Below are positions 15,401 to 22,400 of a DNA stretch of 64,000 nucleotides, in pieces. Origin of the DNA: Anthopleura xanthogrammica (lineage: Eukaryota; Cnidaria; Anthozoa; Actiniaria; Actiniidae). Within the stretch, counting starts at the first letter, position 1, and each line of letters opens with the position of its first letter. The position numbers and the translations under genes were made by a program. A model generated the notes under the pieces. It made no database searches and was not told the origin of the DNA. It worked only from the letters and a program-made list of their open reading frames with translations. The DNA is taken from assembly GCA_964019055.1 (NCBI GenBank), contig OZ025220.1, positions 6,843,120 through 6,907,119 on the forward strand, given 5' to 3'.

Positions 15401-15779
15401 TCCCAGCTCAAATTAGGAAATCCCAGCTCCTTTTTTACCAACCGCTGACGGATAGCGAGATACCAGCATTTATTTATAGCTCACTAGCGCATAAGCAAAA
15501 GCAAATTCATCTCTAACCTGCTGTTTTTTCGTTTCCTTTTTTTTTTTAGCTCGTTACCTAACAACTCTGGGACAAACCTTTTTAGCTATTAGAAGAAACC
15601 CACAATGCTCACTGTCATGCTGTTTGTTCCTGTTTTTAACTATCAACGAAGCAGGGAACGAAGTGGTAGACACGTCAAGTAAAGGCCTAAAACGACAGCA
15701 GAACCACCAACTTAATTTTGGAGAACCGCAGTTAGATTTGTCCCAAGCAGGACTTTCTGTTGAAATGGAGGAAAAATAG
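1..15779 (+). CDS. SRCR-LRR-cysteine-rich multi-pass membrane receptor (5' end outside window)
   Basis: Spliced gene reconstructed by hand from domain content, GT/AG borders and phase. Exons: 1-187 (continues left), 1215-1262, 1478-1538, 2467-2544, 2876-2947, 3812-3880, 4800-4871, 5536-5598, 6273-6344, 7498-7584, 8633-8701, 9444-9515, 10367-10492, 11641-11807, 12324-12464, 12973-14493, 15550-15779. They join in one frame to 1,044 residues plus a TAG stop. Domain order is SRCR, LRR N-cap, about ten LRRs on single phase-2 exons of mostly 63-87 bp, two Cys-rich ephrin-receptor/GCC-like modules, then about nine hydrophobic helices and a polar tail. The ectodomain implies cell-surface ligand or pattern recognition. 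The helical region resembles the TRP-like/multi-pass block found at the C-terminus of many large eukaryotic surface proteins. Ligand and signalling output are unknown. Extra LRR exons could have been missed, since 72-bp phase-2 exons can be added without breaking frame. Confidence 0.85.
200..572 (-). mobile_element. tRNA-derived SINE, family 1, antisense
   Basis: The reverse complement starts with a tRNA-like head containing TGGCTCAGTTGATTAAG (A box) and GGTTCGAGTCC (B box). It shares its body (about 420-510) with the sense copy at 59,805-60,240 and ends near ATTATTATCATT. It lies in the intron between the SRCR and LRR N-cap exons. Confidence 0.75.
1215..10492 (+). CDS. Leucine-rich-repeat exons of the receptor
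   Basis: Twelve exons. 1215-1262 carries CPSGCTC, a typical cysteine-rich LRR N-cap, and 1478-1538 continues it with [11 protein letters not shown]. Each of the next ten has one LRR-like unit, mostly in 63-87 bp, starting with the last base of a Leu/Ile codon and ending two bases into the next. Clear repeats are [13 protein letters not shown] (4800-4871), [13 protein letters not shown] (8633-8701) and [13 protein letters not shown] (9444-9515). The exons at 6273-6344 and 10367-10492 are the most divergent. One phase-2 exon per repeat suggests growth by exon duplication. No cysteine-rich LRR C-cap is evident. Confidence 0.8.
1791..2066 (+). pseudogene. Unassigned acidic ORF, possibly a transposon remnant
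   Basis: A 91-residue open frame starts [19 protein letters not shown] and stops at TAG. It is inside a receptor intron but has no splice context with the receptor. A short shared phrase (ggcagtcagcacaatata) occurs at about 1,557 and again at 1,877. The acidic start looks like the beginning of a coding sequence rather than random translation. No domain is recognised; a fragment of a transposon-borne gene or a retrocopy is the simplest reading. Confidence 0.3.
2130..2422. mobile_element. Non-autonomous TIR element with GGGGTA-rich interior
   Basis: Ends are inverted: TACGGGGATGCTCCGCCC at left matches GGGCGGAGCATCCCGTA at right. The outer ends are C/G homopolymeric. The interior repeats AAAGGGGTA-type motifs. 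No transposase is encoded. It lies in a receptor intron. Confidence 0.75.
2995..3370. mobile_element. Dispersed repeat (family 8) split by a nested foldback element
   Basis: The left part (GCTCAGGGTAAGCCTCGATT) and right part (GTGCATTCTTTACTTTACTG) are contiguous in the copies at 16,717-16,985 and 59,455-59,665. Here they are separated by a foldback repeat at about 3,085-3,246, which has inverted ends ATAGACCATTTT/AAAATGGTCTAT and a relative at 12,178-12,298. Confidence 0.65.
3929..4556. repeat. GGAT-derived minisatellite, about 25-bp units
   Basis: About 25 repeats alternate GGAATGGATGGGTG and AAATGGATAGAT with single-base drift. Higher-order patches recur, for example the block near 4,210-4,310 and again near 4,415-4,510. 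It lies in a receptor intron. Long open frames over it ([12 protein letters not shown] type) are a consequence of the period. Confidence 0.9.
4620..4768. repeat. Imperfect palindrome
   Basis: CTCAATCAAATGACACCAAAC on one side pairs with GTTTGGTGCTATTTGATTGAG on the other. It abuts the LRR exon at 4800 and so makes up the 3' end of that intron. Confidence 0.6.
5330..5475 (-). pseudogene. Degenerate exon-8 fragment of the secreted helical family
   Basis: The segment around CAGTCGATAGAAAATGATAC matches the start of exon 8 of gene A (about 20,690-20,740, - strand coding). Similarity continues past the exon border into flanking intron, including the first about 45 bp of the MITE that sits next to that exon in gene A. 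It lies antisense in a receptor intron and the coding frame is decayed. The whole junction, not just the exon, was copied. Confidence 0.55.
6405..6665 (-). mobile_element. tRNA-derived SINE, family 2, antisense
   Basis: The reverse complement has a tRNA-like head (GTCGAGTGGTCAGAGCGTTG, then GGTTCGAGCCCC) and a body with AATTCGGCCTCTCGAACATG. The tail side is a short TAATAATAAT run. A near-identical family member is nested in another repeat at 32,775-33,065. Confidence 0.75.
7155..7312. repeat. GGAT/GGGT tetranucleotide array
   Basis: GGAT and GGGT units are mixed and end in a GGAC patch. It is intronic, just upstream of the LRR exon at 7498. Confidence 0.95.
7605..7785. mobile_element. MITE-like element, family 3
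   Basis: The ends are inverted: ACCTCTTTACC at left and GGTAAAGAGGTCTA at right, with CCCATTTCAGACCACAT opposite AGTCTGAAATGGGC inside them. Other copies lie near 20,762, 31,265, 32,675, 51,550 and 56,450. Confidence 0.75.
8015..8224 (-). pseudogene. Coiled-coil ORF fragment, possible LINE ORF1 remnant
   Basis: A 69-residue frame has heptad-like spacing ([17 protein letters not shown]). It is antisense in a receptor intron and has no other coding sequence nearby. The composition suits a retroelement coiled coil, but no diagnostic motif is seen. Confidence 0.2.
8956..9190. mobile_element. Near-perfect foldback element, 106-nt arms
   Basis: Arms 8956-9061 and 9085-9190 are inverted copies around a 23-nt loop, with cores GAGTTTCACGCTTACGCGAT and ATCGCGTAAGCGTGAAACTC. 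Runs of TA lie outside both arms (about 8,885 and 9,186). The low divergence suggests recent origin. Confidence 0.9.
9700..10195 (+). repeat. 57-bp minisatellite, about 8-9 units
   Basis: Units contain AACCTCTGGGCTGATC, AAGTCAGGGCA and GGCTAACTCACAGA. They diverge more than those of the main array at 45,945-47,430. It lies in a receptor intron. Confidence 0.9.
11095..11450. mobile_element. Long imperfect foldback element
   Basis: ACGTAACTCGAAGACAAACA at left is inverted at right as TGTTTGTTTCGAGATACGCA. The central part (AAAAGTCGACAAATGC, CGACTTTTAGGATCGAG) is also self-complementary. The ends point outward like terminal inverted repeats. Confidence 0.65.
11641..12464 (+). CDS. Two cysteine-rich (ephrin-receptor/GCC-like) exons
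   Basis: Exon 11641-11807 encodes [18 protein letters not shown] followed by VQCPAG. Exon 12324-12464 encodes CKQCPSGSF and CQACPDG. The CxxCPxGxF/Y spacing is that of GCC2/GCC3 or ephrin-receptor-like modules, which usually form the membrane-proximal stalk of large surface receptors. Both exons run from phase 1 to phase 1, so they are symmetric and easily duplicated. Confidence 0.8.
11868..12022. mobile_element. Foldback element
   Basis: ATAAATCCTACAAAGCTTTA at left is mirrored by TAAAGCTTTGCAGGATTTAT at right. The outermost bases are TAGACCCTTTT and AAAAGGGTCTA. Confidence 0.85.
12178..12300. mobile_element. Partial foldback copy
   Basis: This matches the right half of the element nested at 3,085-3,246 (GATCTTGCCCGAAAATACCT, CTCATCTCGAAAATGGTCTA). 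It ends 24 bp before the exon at 12,324. Confidence 0.7.
12560..12735 (+). repeat. Three divergent 57-bp minisatellite units
   Basis: AACCTCTGGGCTGATCAAAG and two decayed neighbours, in the same orientation as the 9.7-kb array, in the intron before the membrane exon. Confidence 0.75.
12973..14493 (+). CDS. Large exon: juxtamembrane cysteines and about nine membrane helices
   Basis: Acceptor TTTTTCAG precedes 12973; donor GTATGT follows 14493. The exon opens with Cys-rich sequence ([23 protein letters not shown]) containing several N-x-S/T sequons. Hydrophobic helices follow, for example around [56 protein letters not shown] and [33 protein letters not shown] segment before a late helix is like the conserved WE..E..RK motif of TRP-like multi-pass domains. 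The open frame runs on to a TAA at 14,517-14,519, but the donor at 14,494 and the exon at 15,550 give a better end. Confidence 0.85.
15550..15779 (+). CDS. Last coding exon: cytoplasmic tail of the receptor
   Basis: A polypyrimidine tract and TAG precede 15,550. Splicing from 14,493 restores an Ala codon and gives 75 tail residues beginning [20 protein letters not shown], a last short hydrophobic patch (CCLFLFL), then polar sequence ending SVEMEEK and TAG. The phase match and the open frame over the whole 230 bp support it; it has no ATG. Confidence 0.75.
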
Positions 15780-15934
15780 CTCTCCTAAAATGCTTTTCTT
15801 TTTCTTGGCTTGTAATAAGAGATAACGGGAGGATTAGTCTTTAGTGCTTTAAACCGACCACCCAAAAAAAACATACTAGCTAGCTATTTCTGTGTTAAGG
15901 GGTCGGTTAATAATAGAAGACGGCTAAGGCCCCG

Positions 15935-16310
15935 TCCACACTAGTGCGTTTTCATTTGGATCCGTTTTCGTTTGATCTGAAAACGCATCGATCGATTCGC
16001 GTCCACACTACCGTTTTGCTCCGTTTTCGACCGTCCACACTAATACGCTCAAAAACGATCAAAACGATGGCGTGACATAAGTTTGACAATATGCGCATGC
16101 TCAAATAGTACATATGACGTGAGTGTTTTCATTTCGATGCGTTTTCAACCATCCACTCCAATACGATATGTATGCGTTTTCATTTTGATCCACTTTCAAG
16201 AGCGTTTTCAAATCGATGCGTTTTCGATGATACGCTCAGCGTTTTAGTGTGGACGGGAGGCCTAAAGGCAATCAAAATTCAAACTAAAACGCACTAGTGT
16301 GGACGGATTG
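15935..16310. mobile_element. TIR element with GTCCACACTA motifs
   Basis: The ends are inverted: CCGTCCACACTAGTGCGTTT at left and AAACGCACTAGTGTGGACGG at right. The interior repeats GTCCACACTA and GCGTTTTC phrases several times in both orientations. It has no coding capacity. Confidence 0.8.
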
Positions 16311-16491
16311 CATTAGTTTTATGTAGAATCATTTCTTTACGATTGGTTTATAAATTTGACGGTTAACATTTTTTTTTTCTTTCCTGAATTATTCTTAAAT
16401 ATATATATGCTAATACTATAATTGCTAAATTATTCAGGAATATATAGCGAAACATAAATGTAATTATGCGGTTGGCACAATGTTTTGTTTT

Positions 16492-16690
16492 ATAGTGGGA
16501 ATCGAAAAACTGTGGGCACCGGAAATATTTCAGAAATGATGTATCGTTCGTTGAAAAATCTGAAACAACTCTCTAACTGCAAGAAGTATAACTGATTTGT
16601 AGTCAGATAAACTTCTTGTAGCTTGAGAGTCGTTTCTGATTATTCAACGAACAATAAACGATTTCTGAAATATTTTTGTAAGTTGTTTGT
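16492..16690. mobile_element. Foldback element, family 5
   Basis: It starts ATCGAAAAACTGTGGGCACC and has inverted GAAATATTTCAGAAATGATG / AACGATTTCTGAAATATTTT. A better-preserved relative is at 44,335-44,535. Confidence 0.7.
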
Positions 16691-16716
16691 GTACTTCGCG
16701 TCTTATACACAATAAC

Positions 16717-16985
16717 CCTTTTTCGAATTCGTAAAATACCGCTGTGTTCCTTGACTACAGATTCATTTACGCAGGGTTAGCCCCAATTTTATGCAGATTA
16801 CTTATGTGTTCCAGTGAAATTCCCTTCGGAATTTCAAAGTGTTTGTATGGTTGAAGCTGTGCATTCTTTACTTTACCGTTGGTATTTGTGATATTTAGGT
16901 ACTGAAATGAGGCTTACCCTGCGTAAATGAGTCGGTAATCAAGGAACACAGTGTTTTTTTTTTTTTACGAATTCGAAAAAAGTAC
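16717..16985. mobile_element. TIR element, family 8
   Basis: The ends TTTTTCGAATTCGTAAA and TTTACGAATTCGAAAAAA are inverted, followed inside by CTGTGTTCCTTGA and its complement. This is the most intact copy of the family also seen at 2,995, 47,640, 59,455 and 61,705. Confidence 0.75.
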
Positions 16986-18459
16986 TATTGATCATATATT
17001 TAATCTTTGTACACTGTCTAAAATACAAGCATATTATTGGTTAAAACTGATCACGTGATTTGCTTCACGTGCCGGTTTATATTGACATTACAACGCAAAT
17101 TGAAAGATGTAGTGAGTTAGAGAACAAAACATGGTCAACATCTAATACCATCAAGCATGAAAAACACTAAAAACGGAGAAGCTCAATTTAAAATAAAGGT
17201 AAGACAGTGATTCATTTTGCAATGTTTTGAAGTCCGAAAACAAAGCTTTAGCTTATTAGGCATTTAGTATTACTGCTGTGTAGCTTTGTCAGTAAAAGCT
17301 GATTATTCTTCAAATGTTGAATGAAGCTATTCCCAAATGTATCTCCTTTTGGTTTTTACGATGTATTTTACTAATTTCTCCATACTGTTTTGAACATTTT
17401 TCGTTCGCTGTACAGTGAATGCGTGTGTGTACTTGTAAGCAAAACACTTCCATCAACGCAAAGTCCCTTACAACTAAATATTTAAGCTTACTTTATCCTG
17501 CAATAAATATGGGCCGCTATAGTAATATATCCTGCTTTATATGTTAGAGGCAGGAAAAAAAAATTAAAGTAGTCTAGCATTCGCAGTATTCTTTTTTGTA
17601 AATATGCTTCATAAAACTACGAGAATGACAAATAAAGCGAAAGCTTTAGCTGCACAAAGTCGTACAGTTGTCGTATACAAGCAAAGCCGAGTTCAATCAT
17701 GAATAAAGTTGAATGGAAATTTGTGTAGTTACTAATAATTATCGCAACCTGAGCACCAGAGCATCATTGTTTTGCTTACCTTTAAGTGGAATCTTGAAAA
17801 TAAGCGAAACTGGGTAAGATTTAAAGCAAAAAAACAGCGAATCTTGACCAGAAACAAGTTTGTCTTGCACAAGAAGCCGTTAGTTGACAAAAATACACAG
17901 GGAGCCCAACTGAACACAGGGATCCCAAAAGAAGTACAACACGACGTTGTCAAGAGGATAATTAAAAAGTGGAAGAAAAAGAGAGAAAACGACAAAAACA
18001 AAAAAAAAACAAAAAAAAAACAAAAAAAAAAAACCCACACACAGCAAACATTTGTACATTTGTGAACTCTAAACCTCAAGGCTTTAATTTGTGAAATATC
18101 ATGGAGGTGATTTGGAATCTAAGCACTGATTATTTTTTGTCAAAACATTTTTTTTCACCAACAACAATGAAATATGCTATTTCTAAAATATATTAGCTGA
18201 ATCTTTCCACTGCTGAGTTTTATTTTCTTTATTTTTCGAGTAAAAGCTATTTAATCGATGGCTTTCTTGCCCACATATTCGTCTCCCCGTTAAATTAGAG
18301 AGCCAGTCAAAATCAAGAAAACGAAATATCAAAGTTTAAAAAATAATGAAAAGATTGATGTTTCCTTATTTGAAAAAAAAGAGTGTTCCTTGTTCGAGTC
18401 ATAATTACTTATTTACTTACTTAATTCGCATTGGTTAGATCTTGATGTTTGACATTGAT

Positions 18460-19060
18460 TGACAGTTCACTATCACTTCAATGAGTTCCGGTTTTTTAAA
18501 AGCGGCCATAATTGCTAAACACGCCCAAAATCTACCAGTGAGTGCTAATATACAGTATATGAATTTTTAATTATCACTTATCTTAGACATTTGACATTGA
18601 TTGGCAGTTCAGTAGCACCTTAAAGGGTTTCAATTTATAGTCATAATCATATCTTACCAGTCAATATGTCAATACAGCTCATCACTGGTGTATATTGATA
18701 CTGATTGATTGACAGTTCAGTAGCACTTCAATGGGTTCCAATTTATAGTCATAATCATATCTTACCAGTCGATATGTCAATACAGCTTATCACTGGTGTA
18801 TATTGATACGGATTGATTGACAGTTCAGTAGCACTTCAATGGGTTCCAATATTATAGTCATATTCATATCTTACCAGTCGATATGTCAATACAGCTTATC
18901 ACTGGTGTATATTGATACGGATTGATTGACAGTTCTCGGTGACACTTCAATGGGCTCCAGGTTAGAGTGATAATCTTATCTCACCAATACAGCTTCATTA
19001 CTGGTGTACATAAAGTGAATGACATTGATTGACAGTCCAAAGGGCTCCGCGTTTAAAAAT
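18460..19060. repeat. 108-bp tandem repeat
   Basis: The phrase TTGACAGTTCAGTAGCACTT recurs with start-to-start distances of 108-109 bp near 18,605, 18,713, 18,821 and 18,930. Decayed edge units lie near 18,467 and 19,030. Units also share CATATCTTACCAGTC and CACTGGTGTATATTGATA. It lies downstream of the 3' end of gene A. Confidence 0.85.
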
Positions 19061-19254
19061 AACCTCACCCTACAAGTGACTTTGTCAATATACATTATTA
19101 GCTTGTGAAAGCTTATAACGGGTACCTTACAGTGTCGATTAGTCCAAATACCATACCAGTTTCCATTTTTTTCATATGTTTCCTTAATTCGAAGGTTAGA
19201 TTCTCTTCTCTGATTTTCTTCCTTGCGCAAAACCTAATACGCTATTCCATTTAG

Positions 19255-19345
19255 TGAGTTATACCAGCCCAGAGGTTGTTTCAGGGTTCGATCTCTGAGT
19301 TATCCATGCCCTGACTTAGATCAGCCCAGAGGCTGGGTAAAGAAG
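19255..19345 (-). repeat. One to two 57-bp minisatellite units, reverse orientation
   Basis: CAGCCCAGAGGTTGTTTCAGG-type sequence (GCCCAGAGGTTGTTTCAGGG at about 19,268) and TGACTTAGATCAGCCCAGAG mark decayed units of the same family as the main array. Confidence 0.75.
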
Positions 19346-19391
19346 AGGTAGTTGATATCTCAAAGAGAAACCGCATAATTTGATTTTTTTT

Positions 19392-19397
19392 TTTATT
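19392..19397 (-). terminator. Candidate polyadenylation signal of gene A
   Basis: TTTATT on the + strand reads AATAAA on the coding strand, about 73 bp past the TAA of gene A, within an A-rich run. Confidence 0.45.
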
Positions 19398-19469
19398 ATC
19401 ACGATAACACAAAAATTAAACCCCAGTCCTCTGCGTGCAAAGATGTATCGAGGGACCTGGGACTGTAGT

Positions 19470-22400
19470 TTAACATTTCACGGAACGTACATCATTCACA
19501 TCTAGTTTTAACGCGTCTGCTGCTTTAACGTCAGATAATCCTAACTTTTTCAGATTGCAGATAGCATTTTGCAAGGTAGGAGTTATCTCGGCTTTTGGGC
19601 ATTGCTTGGTCAGAAACTCCACTTGATTCTTTGTTAGCTTTGCTCTGAAAGAAAAAAGGAAAGAATTTGAAGAATTTTGACATTCCAAACGAACGTTATT
19701 AACCATTGGATGAATCATGTGATGTCTTGTGACCAAAGGACGTTTTGTGACCATATCAGTCCCCCTCGCCCAAGCATGTATTCAAATCGTAATATTCAAA
19801 ACGGCGTTTGACTAGGTCTGCTCGATCACTCATGAACACAAATTTACCATCATTATTAAATGACCAATCATCGGCTGATTCGATCGATTGTAAGATCAAT
19901 TCTAAGATGGTCAGCCACTACTTCATATTGGATTGGATTTTTTTTATAGGAGTTCGTTAACTTATGAAATTCTGCATTATCAGTTTCTGGATTCGGGGCA
20001 TTCCGGAGTCGATAAATTACAATCTATCTCATATTACGTTTTAAATTGAAGGACCACAGAGCATCCAGAAAAAAGGGGGTGTGTGTAATGGGGATCTGAA
20101 ATATTAAGAAATAGTGTAAAGACAATAGCCTTCCAGATCTACTTCTTTTGATGACCAAATACCAAGCATGAGAACAGGTGCCATCTCTGGAGCTTTTTCT
20201 AGGGTGCAAATTCATAAAAAAAGTGCTTTATAGATAGTCCGCTAAAGAAATTTGTAATGTCATAAGCTATGTAGTAGTTTTGCTACTACAAGAACCGGGT
20301 CGAAGCGTTTAGAAAAACTTTTGAAAGTTGCCAGAGACAACAAAAATTGAATCTCATGACTTCAACTACAGAATATCTTTATATTGTTATTAATAATAAT
20401 ACAAGGAATTTACTTTTCTGCAATTTCTCCCAGAGGGTAACCACTGTCTTTCAGTTGGCATACATATTCCTTTTTCAGCCCAGAATTCAGGATACAGTCT
20501 TCATTGAAGTTAAATGTTCGTGCTTTTTCTGACAACGTTTTCTTGATACTCTTACTGTCCATATGCAGAATGCCTATCTTTCCTTTACACAGTTTGGCTC
20601 TTTCGTCAAATAACTCTATCCCTTGTTGGTAGAGATTGTTGAACGTGTCCGTGCCTCGTCTACACTCTTCCCAGATGTAATTCACCATTTGGACTTTGTT
20701 TTCAAAACACTCGATAGTAAACGGTACTTGGCCCATCACCTGGATGGAATATATACAATAAGACCGCTTTAGATTGCATTGGGCGTAATGTTTTATTATT
20801 TCAATTCAAATCAGACCACATATCATTATCTTGGGAATAAAATTCTCTGTATAAGCTGTATCCATGTGTGTTCGTTAAACAAGGAAATGATACTCTAGAG
20901 AATGACACGTAGTCTGAAATGGACAAAATATTACGACCAAGTTAAAGGGATCTTTAAAATTGACATCACTAAAGTTACAGCCGAGTTGAGACTTAAACGA
21001 TTTCTGGTTAGTTTTCCAATTTATATTGACCTCAATTGAGTGCACTTTCCAAGACCTCCTTTTGAAAAATCAAACCTCATAAAAATAACCGTTGATTCCC
21101 CCACCCCACCCCACCCCGGTCATCAACCCCAATTCCCAACCAATTTACTGGGTTTATTGCGTTATTACAAACCGTGGTCAGATCATCCATTAATTGATAG
21201 ATATCATCTGGTGATGTAGACTTGGTAGTTTGGGCGATTTTTGTAATGTAGACATCAATCCCGGAAGACATGTATTTCATATTAGAAGATGGTTCTGAGA
21301 TGGTCGCTAGGATTTTCTGCATTTCTTTCAAATCACGGGTCAGGGCTTTGCTGGAGATTTGTCTATGCAATGTTGACCATGCCTGCAAACAAGAAAGACA
21401 ATGGTCAGCGGTTGACTCCATTAGTATTTGCAAGCCAAGTTAAGGTGCGTATCAAAAAGTGTGGTAAAATGCTCTCCACTGATATTGGCTGCATAAACGT
21501 GTCAGACATTGAGCAAGGTTATGATTACACAGGAAACAGATCTTATGCATTTTGTGGTGAGACATTGACTGAAGCAATGAATTTGGATCTTTGGGAGATA
21601 TTTGTACCTGAAGAATAGGGAGGACGAGAAGTAGAAGACGTATGATGACCGAAAGAAAGAAGAAGAAGAAGATGCTGATACATGATGATATATAATGGTG
21701 ATGGTAGTGCTGTTGATGGTCATAACCATTGTTAGTGATGAGGATACAGATTAATAGCAATAATGGCGATGATGTTGTTGAATATGATGACACAGATAGT
21801 TAATTCATAATCATGATAGTGATGATGATCACTTATGTTAATTGTGTTGATGATGATGATGATGATAATGATGATAATGATGATGATAGTAGAGATGATA
21901 AGGATACAGGTCAAGAACAAGAACAAGAAGAACAGGACATAGAACAAGAAAAAAATTATAAGTAACTCACACCACTCTACCTTTTCAATCGCCATCTTAG
22001 ATCTCTTCACTTTATAATAGATATCATCCAGCTCCTTTGAAGCTGATTTAAGGTCCTTTAGGGACTCGAGCACATCGTCCCTCTTTGCTTTGCATGTAAG
22101 TGCAGAATCAATGATACTGTACAGCTCATAACCTAGAGTGAAAAATTAGATATCTTAAAAACTATATAGATACTATAGATATATAGATTATCTATATAGA
22201 TACTATACTATATGATACTGTACAGCTCATAACCTAGAGTGAAAAGTTAGATATCTTAAAAACTATGTAGATACTATAGATATATAGATTATCTATATAG
22301 ATATTATACAATATGATACTGTACAGCTCATAACCTAGAGTGAAAAATTAGATATCTTAAAAACTATATAGATTGCTTTCCGACGGTTTTATACTAGTTA

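Larger units (their letters stand above)
15780..19469. other. Intergenic stretch between receptor gene and gene A
   Basis: No coding exon could be supported on either strand. Contents are the TIR elements at 15,935-16,310, 16,492-16,690 and 16,717-16,985, homopolymer-rich sequence near 18,000, a 108-bp tandem repeat, and a decayed 57-bp unit at 19,255. The two flanking genes are convergent. Confidence 0.6.

Noticed and set aside
17772..18065. 97-codon lysine-rich ORF
   Set aside because: It ends in low-complexity AAAAC runs, has no recognisable domain, and its composition is that of A-rich intergenic DNA.
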